Source of the DNA: Bolinopsis microptera
Taxonomy: Eukaryota > Ctenophora > Tentaculata > Lobata > Bolinopsidae
Length of the DNA stretch: 64,000 bases
Reading direction: 5' to 3'
Assembly (NCBI RefSeq): GCF_026151205.1
Contig: NC_087072.1
Location: 8,418,084-8,482,083 of the forward strand
Shown here: one piece after another, positions 48,077 to 57,185 of the stretch
How positions within the stretch are numbered: position 1 is the stretch's first letter
Layout of the letters: each line of letters opens with the position of its first letter
Translations under genes and position numbers: made by a program
Notes under the pieces: generated by a model
Told to the model about the DNA's origin: nothing
The model's database searches: none
What the model saw: only the letters and a program-made list of their open reading frames with translations

Positions 48077-48520
48077 GTCATTCCGCCGAATCTCTATATG
48101 TTTATGAACATAATAACCTGGGGTCCCCATGTAATGTAACTTCAAACATGTTTTGCTTTGAATTTTGTTACCTTAATCCGGCTTTTTTTGTTAATATATG
48201 GTCCCATTAATTAATAAACTTAATAAATTTACCATTTATATGCCTATTAATAATTAAATGAATGATACAAAGTTATAAATGCGCACTATATCTTCATAAA
48301 AGCACATTTAATTTAAACCGCGCAAATGAAATAATTTCATGAATTGCTTTGTAGGTTTACAACTTACTAGGACGCGCGCCGAGTTGGACTCGTCGACGGT
48401 CCTAATATATGGAACAAATATTTTACGAGTATTATATCACCCGTTAGCACTACGGGTAACATTCGTCAATGCCAACCCATCGAGATCGTTGCGCAGCTCT
48501 ACAAAATAGAGCAACGCCTT

Positions 48521-48867
48521 CGGCACAGGGGGGCCTGAAACCAGGTTTTCGATCAAACGCTACCATTTGTAGTCAAACGTCGCCAACAGTTGCTCTCGTC
48601 CAATGTTACCTGAGGACCCCAGGCTTTAATGTTGGTAAACAACAGAATAGAGATTAGGCGGAATGACAGGCTGAGCGCGGCCCAGTAAGTCCAATGAAAT
48701 CGCTGCATTCTGCAAGTCATTATGCTTAATTGAATTACATATATTCGTATGCGAAGCTTGGCTTACATAATGCAGCGATTTCATTGGACGAGAGCAACTG
48801 TTGGCGACGTTTGACTACAAATGGCAGCGTTTGATCGAAAACCTGGTTTCAGCTCCCCCTGTGTCGG
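48521..48867. mobile_element. Foldback element with about 85-bp inverted arms
   Basis: The left arm 48521-48605 and the right arm 48782-48867 are near-perfect reverse complements (for example CGATCAAACGCTACCATTTG against its inverse). Between them a second inverted pair, AATGAAATCGCTGCAT and its inverse, surrounds the loop. The left side is interrupted by the short MITE at 48606-48688. Confidence 0.9.
48606..48688 (+). mobile_element. 83-bp hAT-like MITE with 8-bp target duplication
   Basis: It starts TTACCTGAGGACCCCAGGC and ends GCGCGGCCCAGTAA. GTCCAATG is present on both sides (48598-48605 and 48689-48696). An 8-bp duplication is the hAT hallmark. It is nested inside the foldback element 48521-48867. 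Confidence 0.8.
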
Positions 48868-50147
48868 CGGCGCGCGCTTCGCGCGCGAAAAGTGGCATGC
48901 AACGTATGTCAAGATCTGTGATGGGAAGCAAAAATGACTAAAACCACTGTATTTTTTAGGAAAACAAATTTAAATTTTGGTATTTATTAATAACAATCAA
49001 AACATATCATATCATAAAATTAAAGCCGCGCGTTGGTTGACTGCCTCAGTAAGGTGAATAATTGAAGCTTGAAGGTGCCCTGCGCATTAACAGAACCTTA
49101 TGCGGCGATCACATATTCATGAGGACCTGTGAGCGCCAAATTTAATTTAAAGTTTCTAGAAATCATAAATCACTACGAGTTACTCATGCTTTATGATTAT
49201 AAGAGTGCGGATTGTCAGGTATTTCATTCATTCATACTTAATCGGTTTAAAGCTGTATATTTAGAACTCACTATTGTTTAAACTACGAAAGCAGAACGTA
49301 GATAATGGACAATATACCGACGACAATACCAAGGACCCGAGTGCCGCATTGACTTTTCCGGATCCGTTTTTACCGAAGGCTTATCCACCAGTTACTCATG
49401 CTGAATGTATAGTCTGATAATATTTTGTTTTATCTCTAGCAAGCATTCTGTAAATTGAAGTGTCATATTTATTATAGAAGAGCCAGCCAACCTCCGCATT
49501 ATAATCTTTTGTGTGCCAAGTTCGTTTATAAAATCTAATCATATAATATAATAATAATAAGATTGATCCAATAATCTAAGATGAACGGTATATCATAGCT
49601 CATCGTTATTAAAATCCGAATGGATGAATTAATCAAGTAATGTTCCCTTTCAACACAACTAAACAACAAACAAATGCTTGCTCACCAGTGGTGACGCAAT
49701 CGTAGGGGCATGCAGTTGGTTCAGATAACTCTCACCCCGACGACGGCGTCGAGAAATTATCAAATTATGCATTTGCGCCATACTGGACACATTTTATATT
49801 TAATATTTTGTGGTTTGTAGAAATTAGTGTTATCTACAGTATAGCTTAACTGGCGAGCAAGCATCGTCCCACTCGGCCGGGACGAAAATACCGAGTCCAA
49901 TCACAGAAAGTTAACCAAAAGATAAAAATAAGAGCTCGGATATCAACAAAAATCACACACTCCAGACGACGGGGAAAGAGAGGAAAGGAAGTAAGCTGCC
50001 GGGCTCAACAAATTTTGATAATTGTAAACAAATTTGTTCTTGTGCCCTATAATAATTTGGTATTGAGGTATTATAAAACATATTGACAAAAACTAATACG
50101 CAGTTATACCCACAAGCTTAGCTATTATTGTGCTTTTTACGGACCCA

Positions 50148-50222
50148 GGAAACCTTACTGGCTGGGGTCTAACTTAGCTTTGAAAGTAAAAGAGGTAGAT
50201 ACATCCGGTTTTTTGCAAAATG
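50148..50222. repeat. Short third copy of the 46.6/47.3-kb repeat
   Basis: AAACCTTACTGGCTGGGG followed by CTTTGAAAGTAAAAGAG and CATCCGGTTTTTTG matches the start of 46598-46959, then diverges. Confidence 0.75.
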
Positions 50223-51225
50223 TTTGTCTTAAATAAAAAGATTGTAGATTTATTAAGTTATCCCAAAATGTTTTATTTTTATATTAGGCCTAACTGCATC
50301 TTGGTGACAGTAAGCAAACTACGTAAAAATAAAAAAGGCAGTTATAGCTATAGTGCGTTTAATTTGGATCGAGTTTGTTATTTTCTTCCAAATGCATTCC
50401 GATTGATTTGTAGTTGACGTGTATCCTAATTTGCTAATCTATTGTTCATAATTTAATTTCTTTCATAAAAAAGCTCTGCAAGAGGCTTGGAAAAAGCACA
50501 ATGCATAGGTAATAGGAATAAGAGTGCGTTTGGTAATGAGCAGAGCGCCATAAATATTCATAATATTGTAATATTGCATGGCTAAAATGTAACGCTTGAT
50601 TTATATATACGTAATAATTGATTGAATTTTCTAATTAAATCAAGTGATGCGATTGTCAAAGTACAATACACAGGTAAGGGAAATTTTCCACTGCTACCAA
50701 TATTGATTGTAATTGTAATTCTAACTCAACCTTATTATCATGTTTCTTCTTTCATCATTGTTGACAGTATTAGTTGACCCAGGCCCAGCCACATGTACAT
50801 CCAGTAAAAGGTTCCTATTAGCTCTACAACTATGTAACATTTCTTTTTTCACACTGCACTTCCCTGGATGTAGACAAATAGAAATATAAAAATTGCAAAT
50901 TCTTTTCTGTAAATCCACAATCATCAATGTAATATTCTTTCCTTAAATCATTCGATATCATGCTATTGGTGATCGTACATTTTGGTATCTATTTTTCAAA
51001 TAATCAATGCAAAGCTGCACTACTGATTTGAATTTTGAATGAAAGTCACGTTTAAATCGCTTGAATTGCTTGAATATGTCTTTTTGTGGTATGTTCTTAA
51101 CGTGTGGTATAAATATTCGAATTTATTTCTTTATTTATATCAACTACTTATGCGATTATATGCATTAGACTTAGAGGACACAGCACCGATTTTCTTATTT
51201 TGTGCTAATAATAAATATTTTGTGC

Positions 51226-51517
51226 TAGTGGCGTAATGTTGCCTGTTGGCGCCCCCGCCAAAAAAAGCACCCCCCTGTTCATGTTGGTGCCCCCTGCCCT
51301 TTTGACGCCCATCCCCTTTTGACGCCCTTTCCATAAAATTGAACAAATTAGATGATTTTAGAGGATACGCCGGTAAAATCTCTAAATTTAAGTGTGTTTC
51401 TAGAGCAAAACACACAGTTTTATTTTCCCACGTTCAAAGGACAATTTGGCGCCCCCCCTAAGATGGTGCCCCCCTCCCCGCACAGCAGGGCCGATAGGGC
51501 CCTTCGTTACGCCACTG
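51226..51517. mobile_element. 292-bp hAT MITE with exact 8-bp target duplication
   Basis: The left end TAGTGGCGTAATG and the right end TTACGCCACTG are inverted repeats of the widespread hAT end CAGTGGCGTAAC. TTTTGTGC flanks both sides exactly (51218-51225 and 51518-51525). The interior is rich in C runs at both ends and has no coding capacity. Confidence 0.9.
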
Positions 51518-51986
51518 TTTTGTGCACTTTCTTATTAAATGATGTAATTGCTATGATCAGTTTACTGTCCATCTCATGATTCGGTGTTCCTTATTTTGTT
51601 ATCACTAGTCAAAGCATGAACATGTATTTCGGCTAATTTTCATTGTATTAAAATTGTGTACTACTTTGTGTAACAGTTTGAAAGTTGATTGATAAAAATG
51701 TACATGTATACTTTAAGTACTTCCAATCCTTTTTGAGTGATCCATAATTATTTTAACTACTGCATGCACAATCTAACAGTGTGCCTTTGCCATATCCACT
51801 TAACCAATAACACAACTTGGAGAAGATCTTTTCTAAACTACTAGACATGAATGACATGATCTTGGGATCTGGGATCTTAAAATAAATTACCTATTGTTTT
51901 GCCTCTATAATTTGGAAGTTTAAAGTATAAATATCTCTTCGATGCTTCATTTATCTCTTGGAATTAGCAAGACTAAATGAATAATA

Positions 51987-52053
51987 GAAAAAGGATTCTA
52001 TTATTGAATCGTATATATATACATTATATAATTCAATAATAGAATCCTTTTTC
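51987..52053. repeat. Hairpin with 23-bp perfect arms
   Basis: GAAAAAGGATTCTATTATTG plus AAT at 51987-52009 is the exact inverse of 52031-52053, with a 21-base TA-rich loop. It lies about 110 bp before the ABHD16A start codon. Confidence 0.9.
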
Positions 52054-52160
52054 CCTTTTCATATCTGTTTTAAAGGGTTAAAACAACCCACATCATCAGT
52101 GAATGATTACCAATTTATCAAGAGTTGATGAATATTCTGAATAATTGCAAATTCCAGGGT

Positions 52161-54992
52161 ATGGACAAAGTAGGGCTGTTTATCAAGTGCTTTAACAGTC
52201 CTAGGCTATATCAGATATGCAAAGATGGATTGTGTGTGGATTATTATGCCACACAACAAACAGTTATGGAAAAGTAAGTCTGTTCAAATCAAATGTGTCA
52301 AACTAAAGCTAAAGGTTTCCGTTCGATTGATTTTTTAAGGTTCTTAAATTGATCTTTATATTATGTACATTAAATGATTCAGTTAAAATTCTATTAAAGT
52401 GAAAACACGATGGAAGAACATCAAATTTGCATTTATCTAAAAAGTCATCTTGCTACTTTCAGATGGACTAATATGGTGTTCGATGGATACAGTTGGCTCA
52501 TCACTATAGTAACATATCTTTCCCCTTTTATTGTTTACAATGCTTACAAACATGGACTAGAAGGTCCTGTTGCCATCGGCAAGTTCTCTATCACACCTCT
52601 TATATCACTTTATGGTAAGTTATTAAATAAATTTATCCCATTAAACATAAATGTTTGGTATTGGTTCAAGTTGTGTAGACCTTGAATTTTAAATCTTCCA
52701 TGATTTTGAAAGAAGAGTTACCATTTCTTTGATACATGTTGTAAAATATAGAGCTTTATCCTTGTGTTTCAAATTTGAACGGTCTCTTTTGTAGTTGTGA
52801 CATTAAAATAACTAAAAACTCGCTACTTTTCAGTTGTTGCCTTCATACTGAGAGGATCATCTCGATGTATTACTCCTGCATACAGAGAATTTTTGGAAAG
52901 TCACACAGAATCAATTTCCAGCAATTCCAACATTATAAGACAAAGTTTCCTGAACAAGTACGATTTTGATTTCAGTGAATGGAATGTGGACATGAAAGCT
53001 ACTGCTGGTGTAACACCCGACAGTGATATTCATGGTAAGTAATTGATAGAGATAATACAGGAGAAGTGGCATGATAGTCTATCGTATTTGTATAACTTTA
53101 TGTTAAATGTAAAATAGTTATCATGTGATCGAACATCAATCAAAAAGCTGCACATTTTCAAAACCTAAACGCCCGTTTTAAGATACAGAATACATTATGT
53201 AAGTTAAAATGATACGTGACTACATAATCATAATTATGACTCAAATTTTCACCGTTTAGGTTGACTAAAGAATTGTTTCCTTTCAGGAGAGTACTATGTA
53301 CCGTTTATATTAAAGCCGTTCTATTATTTCATGGCAACGTGGATAGCAAAACCTCTGGCCTATCCTGGAGCGACATATCCCATCAACGCTATCATGAGGT
53401 GAGACTTTCTAGATATCTTATATTTATTCTTTGTATTTGTTATTTGTAAAATTTGTTACAAATTCAAGTTGAGCCACATGAATTAGAGAAATTTAATTTT
53501 ACAATACAGTACATAAATTGTAAAACAGAACAGTAATTATAAAATATGATTATTTTTTATTGTTAAATTTTGTTTTCTTCATAAAAATCTGTAAATGTTG
53601 TCAGGAAACACTTGAGTGCAGGAAGAGCAAGTCACATGTTAATGAGGAGAAACATGACACGAGCAAAACTTGAAACAGTAGACAACAATCATATCGACTC
53701 TGTATTTGTTGACAACAGAGCAAAGGACGAGGATGGCACACCTATTGAAGGACCCGGACAGACTTTGGTATGATGCTCTGAAACGGCTTAGAAACGGCTT
53801 AGAAAAGCAATCGAAATTACAACAGAATTACACAATTTATAGGCTATGTTTTAAATGTTGTGGCCATTTCATGCCAATATGTCTCTGAATCTTTCAATCT
53901 AATTTGTATTATATTTTTCAGGTTATCACTTGTGAAGGAAATGCCGCGTACTATGAGGTCGGTGCATTTGAGTATCCACTGAAAGAGGGTTATTCCACTC
54001 TGGGCTGGAACCATCCAGGATTTAGTTACAGCACAGGTATGTTCTGATAAATTACTGCTTTGTCTTATTAGCTGTGTTATTGGCCACATCTTTAGTGGAT
54101 TTTATTGAAGAACTTCGTAAAGGTTTGAATTTAAATTCTTTATTTTAGAACTGTGGTTAGTGTGTTTCGACATTAATCCTGTTAATGAGAAATTTTTAAT
54201 TATTAAAATCAAAAATGTTCTAAATAGAAACTATGATCTTTGTTAATGTTATAATGGATATTTCTTAAATTCTCAGGTATACCATATGGAACCGCTGATG
54301 GAAATGCCATAGAAGCTGTATATGAGTATGCAACTAAAGAATTAGGATTTGCTCCTAAAGATATTGCGGTCTATGGTTGGTCTATTGGTGGCTTCTCAGC
54401 ATCATACCTTGCTAACGCTCACCCCGATATTGGTAATGTTATCATAGATGCTTCTTTCGATGATATCCTCCCGTTGGCAATTCCTCGCATGCCAGAATGG
54501 CTAGGATCGGTGACGAAAAACTGCTGCAGAAAGTACTTTAACCTACATAACGTAGCGTTGCTGCCTAAGTACCAGGGTCCCATCAGACTGATCAGACGGA
54601 ACGGTGACGAGATAATCTCCACAAACGGACATGCCTCGGGCAACAGAGGCAACCAACTTCTTATGGCTGTGTTGCAGTCCCGATACCCCGTCCTCTTCAA
54701 GGATCAGGAGGTTGAAAACATGGCCATGGATTGGCTGGATCAGACCAGTCCTGTACCTAGAAGACACAGTGTGCCTGGATACGACCTGGAATTTTGTAAA
54801 GAACAGCTCAGCAAATCTACCGGGCCCCCAGATATGGAGCTGGGAACAGGGTTAACTCGTGATGAGAAACTGATATTGGCTTACTACTTGTTTAGTAAAC
54901 ATCTCACAGATTGCGAGGGTGGGCACAACAATCCTCTTCCCAGAAAATATTTCAAAATGCCTTGGAAGAAATCTGACGATTTAACGTCATGA
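52161..54992 (+). CDS. ABHD16A: ABHD16A, phosphatidylserine lipase
   Basis: ABHD16A hydrolyses phosphatidylserine to lyso-phosphatidylserine at the endoplasmic reticulum. Exons 52161-52273, 52463-52614, 52834-53034, 53287-53398, 53605-53767, 53922-54036 and 54277-54992 join in phase to 523 residues, close to the vertebrate length. Two N-terminal hydrophobic segments (MVFDGYSWLITIVTYLSPFIVY and a following one, about residues 40-110) anchor it. The hydrolase core begins with CEGNAAYYEVG and GWNHPGF, and has the nucleophile elbow GWSIGG. The acid is probably the Asp of RNGDEII, the base probably the His of EGGHNNPLP. The C-terminal end FKMPW is shared with the family. An acceptor just before the ATG suggests a spliced 5' UTR. 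Introns are only about 150-250 bases. DET1 starts about 380 bases downstream on the same strand. Confidence 0.95.
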
Positions 54993-55373
54993 AATGTCTT
55001 CAAATGGAATAATCACATCAAAGTGCATAGTTTTATTCATAACATTTATGAATTTGTTTGCCTTTTCTGCTTCTTTATCTTTGTATGTTCTTCTAGTTGT
55101 TTGGGCAAAAATGTCGTTTCAAAAATCTCCTACAATTTAAGATTTGTTTTAATTCTTACATTAATTTTACTATGTGAAATGTTTCTTGATTGATACATAC
55201 GATAACCTTTTCTGAAATTTTCGTTTTATTTACGAGTAAAATATCATGATCATATTATGATGTTGCATGTCACAGTTAAAAATCACGTTTTTGCATTAAG
55301 TTTAAATTGCATTAAGATTTGCATGTTTGCAAATGTATTTGAATAATGTAAGTAACTTAGTATTTGCAGAGAT

Positions 55374-56747
55374 ATGCCACCTCCCATACTCGGCCTTCTC
55401 GACGATAGGTTGTATGGAAGACAAACAAAAAGGCAGAAAGTCTTCACTTCACTCACGCCATCACTTACCATCACTAACTTCATCAAGGAAAAGGTTTTTA
55501 TTGAACGGTTTTCTGATTCTGGAGAAATCCTCCTTGGGTTTACAAACAATTTTCAATCTTTAGTTGCTTTTGCCTATTTGGGTGTGGAATCCTTAGCCGA
55601 CATTTATAGCATCACTTCGAGCGAGGAAGCATTCCAAAGAGTATTTAAAAAGAAGTATGAAGTGACACCAGGGAGGCAACTACAGAGTGAGGTAATGCTA
55701 CAGAGTGAGGATGGAAATCATCTTATTCTGCTGTCCTCACCAGTCGACGGCATTCAAGTAATATATTCTGTATCTTTAGATTCTGGTGCTGTTTCAGACT
55801 CTTACGTTGTGCACGGAGGATATATTGACTGCTTTAACATTCATCTTTATCTAGACCGATTAACAATCCTTCTTGGCAAGCAGCAAGAGTTTCAAATACT
55901 CACTTTAAGCCCTTGTGGCAAGCTGTCTTTAGTAGATACCGTGGGTGAGTTCAGCTGTCTGAGTGATAAGAAGTTAGCCAGCATGTATCCGAATAAGGAA
56001 GCTTTCTCCGCACTGACACATCGATTGCTTGTGTTTTGGTGGCGAAATGCAGGAATGACTCATGAAGACAAACTACGTAACTACTTCCGACAGTACAATA
56101 TAATCTCATCTCTGAAGATGGCATCTTTCCAATTCCTCGATCGTGAAACTATTCTCATCATCTATGAAGTGAAGGAAAATTCTGCTAAAACAGATACTTA
56201 TGTATTTGCTGTTTACAATCTGGCATCCTCTGAAATTGAGGCTATTTTCGATGATAATGATCCTGATCTGATAAAAGTTCTCACTGAAAATGTTTATGAA
56301 TTTATCATCCCCACCTTAACCCGGACTCAAGCATCTCAAATTAGCACGAAAAATAGAAGACTTTACGAAATGTTTATAAACCACCACCTTTCTCACAACA
56401 CCAATACCGGTAGAGGGAATTGTAGCAGACTTCTCCCTTTCCCTTGTCAATCTTATCTAGTTTCACCTTACTTTGATAACGAATATTTCGAGTGGTCTCT
56501 TGACGAAATAATACCCTTCAAGATGGGCAAATGTCTAGAAGAACGCTGTCAAGTTGAAAATGACATTATTTTTCTGACGCGTGGGAACAAAACGCGGTTT
56601 TGTCTGAGAGACACGATCCGAGCTGCAAAGGTTGTTTTCCATCCCTGGGAACCTGTTGTGCTGTCCGGTATTCTTGTTTCCGAAGCAGCTCCACCATCTA
56701 CATCAATTAGTTTTCAGTATCACTTGCACTATCATTCTTCCAATTAA
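55374..56747 (+). CDS. DET1: DET1 homologue, single exon
   Basis: DET1 works with DDB1, DDA1 and COP1 in a CUL4 ubiquitin ligase that marks transcription factors such as c-Jun. The 457-residue frame is uninterrupted. Family blocks in order are a FT.SLT..NFI start, IERFSDSGEILLGFTNN, an HGGYIDCFN region, HRLLVFWWR, FRQYNIISSLKMASFQFLD, VYNLASSEIEAIF, and the C-terminal PCQSYLVSPYFD and VVFHPWEPVVLS. It is about 90 residues shorter than vertebrate DET1, chiefly at the N-terminus and in loops. An AG just before the ATG (TTTGCAG) leaves room for a 5' UTR intron. The neighbours have several introns and this one has none, which may point to a retrocopy. The frame is intact, so it looks functional. 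Confidence 0.9.
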   Translation: MPPPILGLLDDRLYGRQTKRQKVFTSLTPSLTITNFIKEKVFIERFSDSGEILLGFTNNFQSLVAFAYLGVESLADIYSITSSEEAFQRVFKKKYEVTPGRQLQSEVMLQSEDGNHLILLSSPVDGIQVIYSVSLDSGAVSDSYVVHGGYIDCFNIHLYLDRLTILLGKQQEFQILTLSPCGKLSLVDTVGEFSCLSDKKLASMYPNKEAFSALTHRLLVFWWRNAGMTHEDKLRNYFRQYNIISSLKMASFQFLDRETILIIYEVKENSAKTDTYVFAVYNLASSEIEAIFDDNDPDLIKVLTENVYEFIIPTLTRTQASQISTKNRRLYEMFINHHLSHNTNTGRGNCSRLLPFPCQSYLVSPYFDNEYFEWSLDEIIPFKMGKCLEERCQVENDIIFLTRGNKTRFCLRDTIRAAKVVFHPWEPVVLSGILVSEAAPPSTSISFQYHLHYHSSN

Positions 56748-57185
56748 TGCCCACATCCAGAAAGGTGGCAGATAATCTGCTAGGAAATTTTCGAGGAAAC
56801 TTGGTGCCAAAGAGGAAATTTCCTGACTTTTTTAGGGCATAATAAGAAAATGTTAAGGGGGAAAATTGAACTTCGAGGAAATTTAAAAGTTTCTGAATGT
56901 GGGAATTAATGTGTTCATCTTGTATTCACGATTATCATGCAATTTGTTTGTATCCTGTTCTCTTACTATATTTTCTTCGTGCTCGCAGTTATTCTTGAAA
57001 ATAACTTAACTCTTTTACTGTCGATAATATTTTAATTCGAAAGATGTGTGCTTCGAATTTAAGATTAGATTGGTTTTAATTTGAAATCTATTGTTGAATT
57101 TATTTATTGTTCTATTATATATTATATTATGTTCTATTAAAATGTATAATTTTCCGGTAGTAATGAACAAACTGAACAACCTCTC

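Larger units (their letters stand above)
32173..52160. other. Twenty-kilobase stretch without convincing genes
   Basis: Short open frames occur on both strands but none shows splice-linked coding or recognisable similarity. The stretch contains the upstream region of the zinc-finger gene (with many CACGTG sites), tandem duplications, several MITEs and direct repeats listed separately. The 5' UTR exons of the zinc-finger gene and of ABHD16A may lie here but cannot be placed. Confidence 0.55.

Noticed and set aside
57142-57185. Upstream ATG as SAMD8 start
   Set aside because: The ATG at 57142 is in another frame and stops quickly.
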